Positions 17,529 through 27,930 are shown, counted from the stretch's first letter. The stretch: 64,000 nucleotides of DNA from Neptunomonas qingdaonensis (GCF_900113275.1 NZ_FOOU01000003.1:62001-126000); one strand, 5' to 3'. The notes: generated by a model not told the origin, from the sequence alone. Numbers and translations: made by a program.

Positions 17529-17588
17529 GCTCTCCGCAACACTCGGGGGCCGTTAGGGCAGTGAATTTTGTTTAATGATTTGGCATAG

Positions 17589-17616
17589 AAAAAGCCGCGA
17601 CAATGGCTGTCGCGAC
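17589..17616 (-). terminator. Terminator after gcvT
   Basis: On the minus strand CGCGACA / TGTCGCG forms a 7-bp stem with a 5-nt loop, followed by GGCTTTTTCT. It lies about 65 bp past the gcvT stop and separates gcvT from the SoxG-like gene. Confidence 0.85.
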
Positions 17617-17680
17617 CGGATCTTGGGTGAGCTGGTCTCATGTTATAAGAGCATACGAGCAGGCTCGGTGTTATCTGAAC

Positions 17681-18811
17681 TTATCCGCGGAAATAGCGTT
17701 GTTCTATAAACGGCATGCGTGCAACCGTCATCGGTAGCTTTTTACCGCGGACTTCAGCAAAGACCTGAGTATCGAGTGCGCTGAATGCGGTTGCTACATA
17801 ACCCATCGCCACCGGAGCTTCGATAGTCGGGCCATAGGTGCCACTGGTGACGATACCGATTTTGTTATCTTCTGCATCAAATAACTCAGCACCTTCACGG
17901 ATGGGAGCACGGCCTGCGCCTAATAAACCAACGCGCTTACGTGTCCAGTTTTTATTGCTGATCTGATCAAGGATTTTATCTGCACCAGGGAATCCGCCGG
18001 CACGCTCACCGCCTGCACGACGGCATGCAGAGATAGCCCAAATCAGACTGCCTTCCAGTGGTGTTGTGGTGTTATCCAGATCGTGGCCGTATAAGCAAAG
18101 GCCTGACTCAAGGCGCAGTGAGTCACGCGCACCTAAGCCAATCGCTTCAATTTCTGGCTGAGCCAGGAATAAGCGAACTAAGCGTTCAGTATCAGCGGTA
18201 GGAATTGAAATTTCGTAACCATCTTCACCTGTGTAGCCCGAGCGAGAGATGATGCAATCGACACCGTCGATGCTCATTTGGCGAGAATCCATGAATACCA
18301 TGCTGGCTACTTCAGGTTGGATGCGTGCTAATGCGGCGGCGGCTGTCGGGCCTTGAATGGCGATCAGCTCACGATCATCGAGTACTTCAATTTGTACGCC
18401 TTCGCCCAGATTGGCACGCATGTGGGCAATATCCTGCTCTTTACAGGCAGCGTTAACCACAACATAGATCCAGTCACCGTAGTTAGCGACCATCAGATCG
18501 TCCATGATGCCACCTTCGGCATTGGTGAACAGAGCGTAGCGCTGTTTGCCTACCGGTAAATCGATAATATCAACGGGTACCAGTGTTTCCAGGGCGGCAG
18601 CTGCATTTGCGCCGGTCAGTTTTACCTGACCCATGTGAGAAACATCAAACAAGCCTGCCTGAGTGCGCGTGTGGATATGTTCTTTTTTAACGCCTAACGG
18701 GTATTGAACGGGCATTTCGAAGCCGGCAAATGGCACCATTTTTGCGCCGAGTTCAACATGTAGGTCAAACAGCGCTGTTTTATGTAGATCACCTGATTGA
18801 ATCTCAGCCAT
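17681..18811 (-). CDS. gcvT: Glycine cleavage system T protein (aminomethyltransferase)
   Basis: Transfers the methylene group from lipoyl-GcvH to tetrahydrofolate, releasing ammonia. The 376-residue protein starts TALFDLHVELGAKMVPFAGFEMPVQY, then FDVSHMGQVKLTG, with catalytic Asp in NAEGGIMDDLM and the C-terminal GXTSGTYGPTIEAPVAMGYV barrel region. A GGAG site precedes ATG 18811. It is divergent from sdaA-glyA-gcvH-gcvP, so the system is split over two transcripts sharing one control region. No glycine riboswitch aptamer is seen in the leader. Confidence 0.96.
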   Translation of the reverse strand: MAEIQSGDLHKTALFDLHVELGAKMVPFAGFEMPVQYPLGVKKEHIHTRTQAGLFDVSHMGQVKLTGANAAAALETLVPVDIIDLPVGKQRYALFTNAEGGIMDDLMVANYGDWIYVVVNAACKEQDIAHMRANLGEGVQIEVLDDRELIAIQGPTAAAALARIQPEVASMVFMDSRQMSIDGVDCIISRSGYTGEDGYEISIPTADTERLVRLFLAQPEIEAIGLGARDSLRLESGLCLYGHDLDNTTTPLEGSLIWAISACRRAGGERAGGFPGADKILDQISNKNWTRKRVGLLGAGRAPIREGAELFDAEDNKIGIVTSGTYGPTIEAPVAMGYVATAFSALDTQVFAEVRGKKLPMTVARMPFIEQRYFRG

Positions 18812-18941
18812 TTTATTTCTCCAGAAATCTTGTAGTAAGCAATATTGAATTGTGCGGTAGCGGTTACTTCACAATTTATTTTTATAGTCGATTAGTGAGT
18901 TTCGTTGGTATTTGGAAATACATCTGATTTACAAGAAATGG

Positions 18942-18957
18942 GTTTCCAATAGGAAAC
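18942..18957. promoter_or_regulatory. Palindromic operator candidate 1 (gcvT-sdaA gap)
   Basis: GTTTCC-AATA-GGAAAC is a perfect inverted repeat with 6-bp arms, about 130 bp upstream of gcvT. The near-identical site at 19102 and a half site AAGGAAAC at 19130 make a regulator binding region likely. The regulator is not encoded next to it. Confidence 0.65.
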
Positions 18958-19101
18958 AAATTTATCTTATCGAGATCATGCATGCAACACTCAAATGTGA
19001 AACCGGCGTGTTTGATTGCGACTATGATTTGTCTATTTGTCGGGATAAACGCTAAAAACTGAGAGAAATCATATAGATGTTGTATCAGTGAAAAAACTTA
19101 A

Positions 19102-19117
19102 GTTTCCTATAGGAAAT
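19102..19117. promoter_or_regulatory. Palindromic operator candidate 2 (gcvT-sdaA gap)
   Basis: GTTTCCTATAGGAAAT contains a fully self-complementary 14-mer, TTTCCTATAGGAAA. It lies 115-130 bp upstream of the sdaA start and 160 bp from the first site. The rest of this 419-bp divergent gap (18812-19230) is AT-rich and holds no gene or riboswitch that I can see. Confidence 0.7.
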
Positions 19118-19230
19118 TAATTTTGATTTAAGGAAACAAAATTGATAATCTAATCTGAAATTAGTATTTCAGACCCCCTTGGCGTTTATATAGTTGTTTG
19201 TATAACGATAAAAAATGTGGAGACAGCACG

Positions 19231-20616
19231 ATGGCGTTGAGTATTTTTGATCTGTTTAAAGTCGGTATCGGTCCATCTTCTTCGCATACCGTAGGCCCCA
19301 TGGTTGCGGCTAATCGATTTCTCAGTGGTTTGATAGAGCGTGGCCAGCTTGAGCAAGTTAGCGCCGTCAAGGTGGGCTTGTATGGATCATTAGCGATGAC
19401 GGGCCAGGGACATGCGACCGATGTGGCTGTCATGCTGGGGTTGATGGGTGAAAAGCCCGATTTGATAGATCCTGATAGAGTCTCTGAGTATATCGAGCTG
19501 ATTAAGCAGACGGGCTTGTTGAGACTGGCAGGTCAAAAGTTAATCCCTTTCGTTAAAGAAGAGCATATCCCTTTTAATTTTGGTGTTTCGTTGCCCAAGC
19601 ATCCTAACGGGATGCGTTTTCAGGCATTTGATGACGCCGGCATTATTCTGCATGAAGGCATTTTCTACTCCGTGGGTGGCGGCTTTGTACTCAGTGATGC
19701 AGAAACGAATGAGCATGGGAAGGGTAATGCAGTAGAGACCGTCGAACTTAAATATCCGTTTGAGAACGGCGCAGAGCTGGTGAAATACGCAGAAGATAAC
19801 CGCATCAGTATTGCTGATGTCGTGATTCAGAACGAAGCGGCATGGCACAGTGAGCAAGAGACCCATGATGGTTTGCTCGGCTTGTGGCAAGTGATGAATG
19901 ATTGTATTAACCGGGGATGTCAGCAAACCGGCGTATTACCCGGCGGGTTGAAAATTAAACGCCGCGCTCACGCGATGCGTCAGGAGTTGGTTAACAATCC
20001 TGAGACCAGCCTGAAAGACCAATTAACCGTGCTCGACTGGATCAACCTCTATGCCATGGCGGTTAACGAAGAAAATGCGGCGGGTGGTCGTGTAGTGACC
20101 GCCCCGACGAACGGTGCGGCAGGTGTGATACCCGCCGTACTCGCCTATTACGTGCGTTTTGTGCCGGGTAGTAATCAAGCCGGCATTAAAACGTTTTTAG
20201 CGACGGCAGCAGCCATTGGCATGATCTATAAGAAAAACGCGTCAATTTCGGCGGCAGAAGTCGGTTGTCAGGGTGAGATCGGCGTTGCTTGCTCTATGGC
20301 CGCCGCAGCTCTGTGTGCGGTGATGGGCGGAACTAACCAGCAAGTTGAAAACGCCGCTGAAATTGGTATGGAACATAATCTTGGCCTGACCTGTGATCCG
20401 ATTGGTGGATTAGTTCAAGTGCCGTGTATAGAGCGTAATACCATGGGTGCTATTAAAGCGGTTAATGCATCACGTTTAGCACTGCGTGGCAGTGGGGAGC
20501 ACCATGTTTCTCTGGACAGCGTCATCGAAACGATGCGCCAAACGGGCGTTGATATGCAAGATAAGTACAAAGAAACCTCAACAGGCGGATTAGCCGTCAA
20601 TGTTGTGGCATGTTGA
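19231..20616 (+). CDS. sdaA: L-serine ammonia-lyase (iron-sulfur serine dehydratase)
   Basis: Deaminates L-serine to pyruvate. The 461-residue single-chain [4Fe-4S] enzyme begins [20 protein letters not shown], the standard family start, with a GTGGAG site upstream; a TTG at 19198 is in frame but less likely. Cluster-binding cysteines are visible in [18 protein letters not shown] and in [16 protein letters not shown]. Placed before glyA and the glycine cleavage genes, it lets serine made from glycine be drained to pyruvate. Confidence 0.95.
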   Translation: MALSIFDLFKVGIGPSSSHTVGPMVAANRFLSGLIERGQLEQVSAVKVGLYGSLAMTGQGHATDVAVMLGLMGEKPDLIDPDRVSEYIELIKQTGLLRLAGQKLIPFVKEEHIPFNFGVSLPKHPNGMRFQAFDDAGIILHEGIFYSVGGGFVLSDAETNEHGKGNAVETVELKYPFENGAELVKYAEDNRISIADVVIQNEAAWHSEQETHDGLLGLWQVMNDCINRGCQQTGVLPGGLKIKRRAHAMRQELVNNPETSLKDQLTVLDWINLYAMAVNEENAAGGRVVTAPTNGAAGVIPAVLAYYVRFVPGSNQAGIKTFLATAAAIGMIYKKNASISAAEVGCQGEIGVACSMAAAALCAVMGGTNQQVENAAEIGMEHNLGLTCDPIGGLVQVPCIERNTMGAIKAVNASRLALRGSGEHHVSLDSVIETMRQTGVDMQDKYKETSTGGLAVNVVAC

Positions 20617-20656
20617 TGCTAACACTTCAAAAAAACTTTCAAACGAGAATAAAAAT

Positions 20657-21958
20657 ATGAGCCTTACTGATCTGTACAGCGATACTGAACATGCTACTTT
20701 TTTTACCCGCGATCTGACAGAAAGCGATAGCGCTATCACTGCCGCTATTGAGGAAGAGTTTCATCGCCAGGATAATCAAATAGAATTAATTGCGTCTGAA
20801 AACATCGTCTCTAAAGCGGTTATGCAAGCGCAGGGTACCGTGCTGACTAACAAATACGCAGAGGGTTACCCTGGCCGCCGTTACTACGGTGGTTGTGAGT
20901 TTGTTGATAAAGCGGAAGCGCTGGCGATAGACCGTGCTAAGCAGTTATTTGGCTGCGAATATGTCAACGTACAGCCGCACTCCGGTGCTCAGGCGAATGG
21001 TGCCGTATTTATGGCACTGTTACAGCCGGGTGATACGATTCTGGGTATGTCTTTAGATGCGGGTGGTCATTTAACCCATGGTGCGCGCCCGGCTCAGTCG
21101 GGTAAATGGTTTAATGCGGTACAGTACGGCGTTGCTGAAAATACATTGCGAATCGATTATGATGCAGTTGAAAAATTGGCAGTTGAGTGTCAGCCAAAGC
21201 TGATTATCGCAGGAGGCTCAGCAATTCCGCGTGAAATCGACTTTGCGCGTTTCCGTGAAATAGCCGATAAAGTGGGTGCCTACCTGATGGTAGACATGGC
21301 ACACATTGCCGGATTGGTGGCAACAGGTGCCCATCCTAGCCCATTGCCGCATGCGCATGTGGTCACGACGACAACGCATAAAACCTTGCGTGGTCCACGT
21401 GGTGGTATGGTGTTGTCGAATGATCTGGAATTGGGCAAGAAGATTAACTCTGCCGTATTCCCAGGTCTGCAAGGCGGCCCGTTGATGCATGTGATCGCTG
21501 CTAAAGCGGTTGCTTTTGGTGAGGCGTTACAGCCAGAGTTTAGCGCGTATATTGACCGTGTTGTAGCCAATGCAAAAGTGTTGGCAGACGTCATGATCGA
21601 GCGTGGTTGTGCGGTGGTGACTGATGGTACAGATACGCACCTGATGCTGGTTGACCTGCGCCCTAAAGGGTTGAAAGGTAATCAGGTTGAAGTGGCGCTG
21701 GAGCGCGCCGGTATTACCTGTAATAAAAATGGTATTCCATTTGATTCTGAAAAGCCGATGGTAACCTCGGGTATTCGTCTGGGAACACCCGCAGGCACGA
21801 CCCGAGGCTTTGGTGTTGAGGAGTTTCGTCTGATCGGTAACCTGATCAATGATGTACTGGATGGCCTGGTGGCTAACCCGGATGGTAATCCAGAAGTAGA
21901 AGCGGCGGTGTGTGCTCAGGTGACTGAGTTGTGCCAACGTTTCCCGTTATATCGTTAG
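20657..21958 (+). CDS. glyA: Serine hydroxymethyltransferase
   Basis: PLP enzyme interconverting glycine plus methylene-THF and serine. The 433-residue protein shows [19 protein letters not shown] (here with HRQ), [36 protein letters not shown] and the PLP lysine in [16 protein letters not shown] use ATG 20657; the frame is open upstream to 20600 but those residues are not conserved. It lies 40 bp after sdaA. Its position inside the glycine operon suggests a catabolic SHMT that uses the methylene-THF from glycine cleavage, perhaps in addition to a housekeeping copy elsewhere. Confidence 0.95.
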   Translation: MSLTDLYSDTEHATFFTRDLTESDSAITAAIEEEFHRQDNQIELIASENIVSKAVMQAQGTVLTNKYAEGYPGRRYYGGCEFVDKAEALAIDRAKQLFGCEYVNVQPHSGAQANGAVFMALLQPGDTILGMSLDAGGHLTHGARPAQSGKWFNAVQYGVAENTLRIDYDAVEKLAVECQPKLIIAGGSAIPREIDFARFREIADKVGAYLMVDMAHIAGLVATGAHPSPLPHAHVVTTTTHKTLRGPRGGMVLSNDLELGKKINSAVFPGLQGGPLMHVIAAKAVAFGEALQPEFSAYIDRVVANAKVLADVMIERGCAVVTDGTDTHLMLVDLRPKGLKGNQVEVALERAGITCNKNGIPFDSEKPMVTSGIRLGTPAGTTRGFGVEEFRLIGNLINDVLDGLVANPDGNPEVEAAVCAQVTELCQRFPLYR

Positions 21959-22070
21959 ATGTGCTATTGGTAGTAGCATCATTAGCAGATAAAATATAAA
22001 TCATTTAATACACAGATGAGTTGTATCCGCATCTCACCTAGTTCTGATTATTAAGATAGGAAATATCATC

Positions 22071-22463
22071 ATGAGTAGTGTTCCAGCAAACTTGAAATAT
22101 ACCGCTTCACACGAATGGGTTCTGGATAATGGTGACGGTACCGTTACTGTTGGTATTACAGACCATGCTCAAGAGTTACTAGGTGATGTGGTGTTTGTTG
22201 AAGTACCAGAAGTTGGCCGCGCTGTTAATAAGGGCGAAGAGTTCTCTTTGGTTGAGTCAGTAAAAGCAGCATCTGATATCTACTCGCCTGTCACCGGTGA
22301 AGTCGTTGCTGTAAACGAAGCACTTGAAGACTCACCAGAAACTATCAATGAATCCGCTTTTGAAGATGGCTGGATCGCTAAAATTAAGCTGTCTGATGCA
22401 TCTGAACTAGACGATATGCTGGATGCTGCAACATACGAAGCTAATGTAGGCGAAGAGGGGTAA
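22071..22463 (+). CDS. gcvH: Glycine cleavage system H protein
   Basis: A 130-residue lipoyl carrier that shuttles the aminomethyl group between GcvP and GcvT. The lipoylation lysine is in [17 protein letters not shown], followed by [13 protein letters not shown] and DGWIAKIK, all standard. It has AGGAAA upstream of the ATG. A 112-bp gap separates it from glyA, and gcvP follows 7 bp after its stop. Confidence 0.97.
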   Translation: MSSVPANLKYTASHEWVLDNGDGTVTVGITDHAQELLGDVVFVEVPEVGRAVNKGEEFSLVESVKAASDIYSPVTGEVVAVNEALEDSPETINESAFEDGWIAKIKLSDASELDDMLDAATYEANVGEEG

Positions 22464-22470
22464 GACGCAC

Positions 22471-25359
22471 GTGGAAAAACGTACTCTGAGTGAACTCGAA
22501 CAGCAGCATGACTTTACACGTCGTCATATCGGTCTTCACGGTGAAGATCAGCAAGCGATGCTGGAAAGCCTGGGTGTATCTTCTCTTGATGAACTGATTC
22601 AGCAAACAGTGCCTGGATCAATTCGTCTGGATGATGCGCTGGATATGGCTGATTCGGAAACAGAAGCACAAGCTCTGGCCTACCTGAAGTCTTTGGCGGT
22701 ACAGAATAAAGTTAACAAGTCTTACATCGGCATGGGCTACCACAATACCCTGGTTCCGAATGTGATTTTGCGTAATGTGTTGGAAAATCCAGGTTGGTAC
22801 ACGGCTTATACGCCTTACCAGCCAGAGATTGCTCAGGGGCGTTTAGAGTCATTGCTGAACTTCCAGCAGGTTGTGATGGATTTAACCGGTATGGATCTGG
22901 CGAATGCCTCCATGCTGGATGAAGCTACCGCTGCTGCAGAAGCAATGACGCTGTGTAAGCGTTCTAACCGTAAGAAAAGTAATACCTATTTTGTGGCTGA
23001 CGATGTTCATCCACAAACGATTGACGTGATTAAAACACGTGCTGAGTATTTCGGGTTTGATGTGGTGGTTGCGCCTCATTCTGAATTGGCAGAGCACGAT
23101 GTATTTGGTGTTCAGCTACAGTATCCTGGCACTTTTGGTGATGTTACTGATATCAAATCACTGATCGAAAAAGCAAAATCTCAACAAGCGATGGTGGCTG
23201 TTGCCGCTGATCCGATGGCGTTAGTCTTGCTGAAATCACCAGGCGAACTGGGTGCTGATGTTGTATTAGGTTCTACCCAGCGCTTCGGTGTACCGATGGG
23301 CTTTGGTGGTCCGCATGCGGCCTTCTTTGCGTCTAGCGATAAACTCAAGCGTTCTGTCCCCGGCCGTATTATCGGTGTATCGGTTGATGCCCGCGGTAAT
23401 CCAGCATTACGTATGGCGATGCAAACACGCGAACAGCACATTCGTCGTGACAAAGCGACGTCAAACATCTGCACAGCTCAGGCACTGCTGGCCAATATGG
23501 CGAGCTTCTATGCGGTTTATCACGGTCCTAATGGCTTGAAAACGATTGCTGAACGTATTCATCGTTTATCCGCTATTTTAGCAACCGGCTTAAAAGACAA
23601 AGGCGTACAAGGTAACGATAGTTACTTTGATACATTAACGCTGAATGTTGCTGATAAGCAGGCGGCTATTTATCAAGCGGCACTGGATAAAGGCTGTAAC
23701 TTGCGCCGTATCGGTGCAGATAAACTCGGCGTTAGCCTGGATGAAACAACGACGGCTGCTGATGTGGCTGAATTGTTTACTATCTTCCTGGGTAATGAGC
23801 ATGGTTTAGACGTCGCTGCGATTGATGCACGTGTCGCCGCTGGCGCGACGGGTATTAGTGATGCACAACGTCGTGAAGATGCGATCCTGTCTCATCCGGT
23901 ATTTAACAGCTATCACTCAGAAACCGATATGCTGCGTTACCTGAAAAAACTGGAAAACAAAGATTACTCCTTGGTTCACGGTATGATCCCGCTGGGTTCT
24001 TGTACCATGAAGCTAAACGCGACAGCTGAAATGCTGCCGGTGACCTGGCCTGAATTTGCCAACATCCATCCGTTTGCACCCGATGACCAGGTGCAAGGTT
24101 ACCATGCGATGTTGCAGGAGCTTGAAGAGCAGTTAGTAGAAATTACCGGCTATGACAAAGTTTCATTGCAGCCTAACTCAGGTGCGTCCGGTGAATATGC
24201 TGGTTTGCTGGCGATCCGTAAGTACCAGGAATCTATTGGTGAAGGGCATCGTAATGTGTGCCTGATCCCATCGTCTGCGCACGGGACTAACCCTGCGTCT
24301 GCTGCCATGATGGATATGAAAATCGTCGTCACTAAGTGTGATGAAAAAGGTAACGTTGATGTAGCGGATCTGGCTGAAAAAGCAGAGCTGCATGCAGAAA
24401 ACCTGTCTGCCCTGATGATTACCTACCCATCAACTCACGGTATATATGAAGAAGATATCGTTGAGATCTGTTCATTAATTCATAAGTTTGGCGGCCAGGT
24501 GTATATGGATGGTGCCAACATGAACGCGCAGGTAGGTATTTCTAAACCTGGCCTGATTGGTTCAGATGTATCTCATCTTAACCTGCATAAAACCTTTGCC
24601 ATTCCACATGGCGGTGGTGGCCCTGGTATGGGACCTATTGGTGTGAAAAGCCACTTGGCACCTTTCTTACCAAACCACAAAATAACACCGGTTCAAGGCT
24701 CTGAATCAAACGTCGGTGCGGTTTCTGGGGCACCTTATGGTTCGGGGGCGATCTTGCCTATCAGCTATATGTATAACCGCATGCTGGGTAAATCCGGGCT
24801 GAAAGCGTCTACACAAAATGCGATTCTGGGTGCTAACTATCTGGCAGTAAAGCTGGGTGAGCATTACCCGATTCTTTTCCGTGGTCGAAACGATAAAGTT
24901 GCGCATGAGTGCATCGTTGATATCCGCCCACTGAAAGAAGCGTCGGGTATTACCGAAGAAGATATTGCCAAGCGTCTGATGGATTATGGTTTCCATGCGC
25001 CGACCATGTCATTCCCGGTAGCGGGTACCTTGATGATCGAACCGACGGAATCAGAATCTAAAATGGAGCTGGACCGCTTCATCGAAGCGATGGTGATGAT
25101 TCGTCAGGAAGTGGCAAAAGTACAGAGCGGCGAGTGGTCTTTAGAAGACAACCCACTGCACAACGCACCGCATACCATGGCTGATATTACCGCGGCTGAA
25201 TGGGGCCGTGCATACTCTCGCGAAGAGGCTGTATTCCCAACGTTTGCAACACGTCAGAACAAGTTCTGGCCTGCTGTAAACCGTGTGGATAATGTCTATG
25301 GCGATCGTAACTTTATCTGCTCATGCCCGCCCATTGAGTCTTATCAGGACGAAGCATAA
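22471..25359 (+). CDS. gcvP: Glycine dehydrogenase (decarboxylating), P protein
   Basis: PLP-dependent decarboxylation of glycine with transfer of the aminomethyl group to GcvH. The 962-residue single-chain form has both homologous halves: [17 protein letters not shown] and IGMGYHNT in the first, and [16 protein letters not shown] and the PLP lysine [19 protein letters not shown] (near 710) in the second. It uses a GTG start at 22471, only 7 bp after gcvH, so the pair is tightly coupled. A strong terminator ends the operon. Confidence 0.97.
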   Translation: MEKRTLSELEQQHDFTRRHIGLHGEDQQAMLESLGVSSLDELIQQTVPGSIRLDDALDMADSETEAQALAYLKSLAVQNKVNKSYIGMGYHNTLVPNVILRNVLENPGWYTAYTPYQPEIAQGRLESLLNFQQVVMDLTGMDLANASMLDEATAAAEAMTLCKRSNRKKSNTYFVADDVHPQTIDVIKTRAEYFGFDVVVAPHSELAEHDVFGVQLQYPGTFGDVTDIKSLIEKAKSQQAMVAVAADPMALVLLKSPGELGADVVLGSTQRFGVPMGFGGPHAAFFASSDKLKRSVPGRIIGVSVDARGNPALRMAMQTREQHIRRDKATSNICTAQALLANMASFYAVYHGPNGLKTIAERIHRLSAILATGLKDKGVQGNDSYFDTLTLNVADKQAAIYQAALDKGCNLRRIGADKLGVSLDETTTAADVAELFTIFLGNEHGLDVAAIDARVAAGATGISDAQRREDAILSHPVFNSYHSETDMLRYLKKLENKDYSLVHGMIPLGSCTMKLNATAEMLPVTWPEFANIHPFAPDDQVQGYHAMLQELEEQLVEITGYDKVSLQPNSGASGEYAGLLAIRKYQESIGEGHRNVCLIPSSAHGTNPASAAMMDMKIVVTKCDEKGNVDVADLAEKAELHAENLSALMITYPSTHGIYEEDIVEICSLIHKFGGQVYMDGANMNAQVGISKPGLIGSDVSHLNLHKTFAIPHGGGGPGMGPIGVKSHLAPFLPNHKITPVQGSESNVGAVSGAPYGSGAILPISYMYNRMLGKSGLKASTQNAILGANYLAVKLGEHYPILFRGRNDKVAHECIVDIRPLKEASGITEEDIAKRLMDYGFHAPTMSFPVAGTLMIEPTESESKMELDRFIEAMVMIRQEVAKVQSGEWSLEDNPLHNAPHTMADITAAEWGRAYSREEAVFPTFATRQNKFWPAVNRVDNVYGDRNFICSCPPIESYQDEA

Positions 25360-25450
25360 GCATTTGTCAGCTCACAATATAGTTTGTGACTGGTTTAATG
25401 AAGTTTGTGAGCGTAATTAAGTTTGTGACTCATTAGTCATAAAATGTATA

Positions 25451-25482
25451 AAAGGCGAACCAGCAATGGTTCGCCTTTTTTT
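25451..25482 (+). terminator. Terminator after gcvP
   Basis: AAAGGCGAACCA / TGGTTCGCCTTT is a perfect 12-bp stem with a GCAA tetraloop and a following T run. It ends the sdaA-glyA-gcvH-gcvP transcript. Confidence 0.95.
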
Positions 25483-25526
25483 GTTTTCTTTGACACGTCC
25501 CAAATGAGGCTGTCACTGATTAACTG

Positions 25527-25613
25527 TCACGTATGAATAGTTTCGCCTTCAGCACAAGCTAAGGTTGCTACCTGCATTAACTCGTCGTCCGTGTCATTTG
25601 TAAGACCAAGCCC
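25527..25613 (-). pseudogene. Remnant of a glycerol-dehydrogenase-like gene
   Basis: The minus-strand frame reads LGLTNDTDDELMQVATLACAEGETIHT (shown here as one short stretch of 27, key part ACAEGETIH) and then stops. The ACAEGETIH segment is the conserved C-terminal motif of iron-containing glycerol dehydrogenases (GldA), which continue about 35 residues further. Nothing upstream on this strand continues the match, so this is an orphan fragment. The rest of the 25483-25987 interval holds no supportable gene. Confidence 0.45.
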
Positions 25614-25987
25614 ACTCTAGCTATTATTTATCTCCTTTTTTAATAAGTACAAACCTCCTACTTTAAAGACCAATCCGGCTAGAGCGCTCCGGCGTGAATT
25701 TGAAGGATCAGTCGGCACTCTCAACAGTACCGCCCGCCATAAAATTTTTTACTGGCCTAAATCAAACACTCAGGCTGGAGTATCTTCCACTCCCTTCGCA
25801 ATCAGCGACATATTTTTCGCTGTTGTTGTTTTTTTATAGACCGGGTTCGATGTATTGGGCGCTATGCCCCAGCTTTAGTGTGCATCAGTCGGGTGCAGGC
25901 GTGAGTAATGCTCTGATATTGTGCATTTTGATTAGAATTTATGCGTTTTTTTAATTTAAGGTACTGAATTAAAACAATAAAAAAATG

Positions 25988-26004
25988 TTGGCACGAATAT
26001 TACT
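25988..26004 (+). promoter_or_regulatory. Sigma-54 promoter for glnK-amtB
   Basis: TTGGCACG-N4-TTACT fits the -24/-12 consensus TGGCACG-N4-TTGCW with a single mismatch at the -12 G and correct spacing. It lies about 50 bp upstream of the glnK ATG, where nitrogen-regulated (NtrC) promoters of glnK-amtB are found in proteobacteria. A second element, TATTCC-N5-GGAATA (26005-26021), overlaps the expected start of transcription. Confidence 0.75.
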
Positions 26005-26052
26005 TATTCCCAATAGGAATATAATATTCAAATCACATGGATCGGAGATCAA

Positions 26053-26390
26053 ATGAATTTAATAGCCGTCATTATCAGGCCACATATTTTGGAAGAGGTC
26101 AGAGGGGCTTTGCACTCTATTGGCGTGAACGGTCTTACCATGACTGAGGTTAAAGGGTTTGAACGCCAACAGGGTCACACCGAACTCTATCGAGGCACAG
26201 AGTACCGTATCAATTTTGTACCCAAGATAAAGTTGGAAATTGCGGCTGATGATAGCTGGTAGACCAGGTTATTGATGCGATTTCCGGGATCGTCAAAATC
26301 GAGCATGTTGGCGATGGTAAGTTGTTTATTACAGAGATTAAGCAGGTTTTCAGAATTCGCACCGGTGATTCCGGCGTTTTTGCATTATAG
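26053..26390 (+). pseudogene. glnK: PII signalling protein GlnK, interrupted by a one-base frameshift
   Basis: From ATG 26053 the first 67 codons read as GlnK, including the T-loop GHTELYRGTEYRINFVPK with the uridylylation Tyr51, but the frame then stops at 26260. Reading on in another frame from 26256 gives LVDQVIDAISGIVKIEHVGDGK and ends RIRTGDSGVFAL at TAG 26388-26390. Restoring one base near 26254 gives exactly 112 residues, the standard GlnK length. The ATP-loop motif TGKIGDGK is altered to IEHVGDGK. If the shift is real, the truncated 69-residue product would lack the trimer core and nucleotide site. It precedes amtB by 9 bp. Confidence 0.88.
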
Positions 26391-26399
26391 AAGATATAG

Positions 26400-27653
26400 A
26401 TGAGTAATCTGACAATTGAACTTTCATACGCGCTCGACACATTCTACTTTTTAATGTGTACCGTGTTGGTTATGTGGATGGCCGCAGGCTTCGCTATGCT
26501 CGAAGCCGGGCTGGTACGCAGTAAAAATACGGTAGAGATACTTAATAAGAACGCGCTTCTTTACGGTATTGCGTGTGTTGCTTATCTGTTGGTAGGTTAC
26601 AACATTATGTATCCGGCTAACCCTGTTAGCTCGGTCATTCCCGGATTAGATTTCCTGCTGGGCGCGGATAATACCATTGAGTCGGTGACTGCTGGTGGCG
26701 ATGATGCCCCGTATTACTCAAACATGGCCGACTTTATCTTCCAGGCCGTGTTTGCTGCCGCGACGATGTCAATTGTGTCGGGTGCTGTTGCTGAGCGGAT
26801 GCGGCTGTGGCCATTTCTGATCTTCGCTGTTGTGATGGTCTCTGTTATCTATCCGGTAGAGGGTTACTGGAAGTGGGGCGGTGGTTTCCTTGATGAACTC
26901 GGTTTTCAGGATTTTGCAGGATCGGTTGTGGTACACATGGCAGGAGCTGCCGCCGCACTGGCAGCAGTGATTTTGGTGGGGCCGCGTAAAGGAAAGTATG
27001 GCCCTAACGGTCAGGTACGTGCAATTCCGGGTGCCAACCTACCCATGGCAACGCTGGGTATGTTTATCCTGTGGATGGGCTGGTTCGGCTTTAATGGTGG
27101 TTCTGAGCTGAAAATTGCTAATGTTGAGGAAGCTAACGCCGTCGCTAAAATCTTTGTAAATACCAATGCGGCTGCAGCGGCGGGTATGGTTGTTGCTGCT
27201 CTCTTTGCACGCACTTTATTTGGCAAAACCGACCTGACAATGACGATCAACGGAGCACTCGCAGGCTTAGTGGCAATCACTGCTGAGCCATTGGCACCGG
27301 ATGCCGGAACGGCTTCTCTCATTGGTGGCGTAGGTGGTTTGGTTGTAGTGCTCTCAGTACTGGCGTTGGACAAGCTGAAGCTGGATGACCCTGTCGGTGC
27401 GATCTCGGTACACGGTGCCGCCGGTATTTGGGGTATCTTTGCGGTGCTGATCTCAAACCCTGATGCAACCTTTATGGGGCAACTGATCGGTACAGCGGTA
27501 ACCTTTGCCTGGATGTTTATCGCGTCGTACATCGTATTGCTGATTATCAAAGCGACGATGGGTCTGCGAGCCAGCGAAGAGGAAGAGATGGAAGGTATGG
27601 ATGTGTACGAGTGTGGTATGGAAGCCTACCCGGAATTCACCTCAGGTAAGTAA
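26400..27653 (+). CDS. amtB: Ammonium transporter
   Basis: A 417-residue inner-membrane channel of the Amt/Rh family with about eleven helices. Key features: the N-terminal helix FLMCTVLVMWMAAGFAMLEAGLVRSKN, the first pore His in VVVHMAGAAAALAAV, the GWFGFNGGSELK strand and the second pore His in ISVHGAAGIWGIFAV. The C-terminus is acidic (EEEEMEGMDVYECGMEAYPE), as in the marine Amt subgroup. It is co-transcribed with the broken glnK, whose product normally blocks this channel in high ammonium. Confidence 0.95.
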   Translation: MSNLTIELSYALDTFYFLMCTVLVMWMAAGFAMLEAGLVRSKNTVEILNKNALLYGIACVAYLLVGYNIMYPANPVSSVIPGLDFLLGADNTIESVTAGGDDAPYYSNMADFIFQAVFAAATMSIVSGAVAERMRLWPFLIFAVVMVSVIYPVEGYWKWGGGFLDELGFQDFAGSVVVHMAGAAAALAAVILVGPRKGKYGPNGQVRAIPGANLPMATLGMFILWMGWFGFNGGSELKIANVEEANAVAKIFVNTNAAAAAGMVVAALFARTLFGKTDLTMTINGALAGLVAITAEPLAPDAGTASLIGGVGGLVVVLSVLALDKLKLDDPVGAISVHGAAGIWGIFAVLISNPDATFMGQLIGTAVTFAWMFIASYIVLLIIKATMGLRASEEEEMEGMDVYECGMEAYPEFTSGK

Positions 27654-27681
27654 TCTATTATGGGAGTGAGCTCCCCCCTTT

Positions 27682-27720
27682 AAAAAGCCCACTGTCGTAA
27701 TTAAACACAGGGGCTTTTTT
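27682..27720 (+). terminator. Terminator after amtB
   Basis: AAAAAGCCC-a-CTGT pairs with ACAG-GGGCTTTTTT around an 11-nt loop, with a T run. It ends the glnK-amtB transcript and marks the left edge of the accessory stretch. Confidence 0.85.
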
Positions 27721-27732
27721 GCTTTATGGGAT

Positions 27733-27764
27733 AATGGGGTCAGATCACAGTTGTTGCTAATATA
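27733..27764. repeat. 32-bp direct repeat, copy 1
   Basis: A 32-bp sequence starting AATGGGGTCAGATCACAG and ending GCTAATATA is repeated exactly at 28371-28402. The two copies bracket the frameshifted GFA gene, with a period of 638 bp. The GGGGTCAGA core is common in short dispersed repeats of gammaproteobacteria, often near REP-type transposases, but no transposase is present here. Confidence 0.9.
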
Positions 27765-27930
27765 GCTACATTGTTCTGTTGATCATCAGTTTCTCTAAGA
27801 GGTGGTTGATGGCACGTAATTGTTGGCCACACCCAATTTGAGAGACGGCTGAGAAGCGTCTAAAGAACTAGTTGCGATTAATGCCCTTGAGGCGTTACAT
27901 GTCAAATACGTAATACGTGGAGGAGAACTA

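Noticed and set aside
18812-19230. Possible glycine riboswitch before gcvT or sdaA
   Set aside because: The tandem aptamer cores and conserved GGAGAG/CCGAAGG-type elements are not present on either strand.
25694-25954. An 86-codon open frame between gcvP and glnK
   Set aside because: No family resemblance, a C-terminus rich in random hydrophobics, and no ribosome binding site. The region looks decayed.
27011-27550. A long minus-strand frame inside amtB
   Set aside because: It is the antisense of the codon-biased amtB gene and has low-complexity Ala/Thr/Pro composition.
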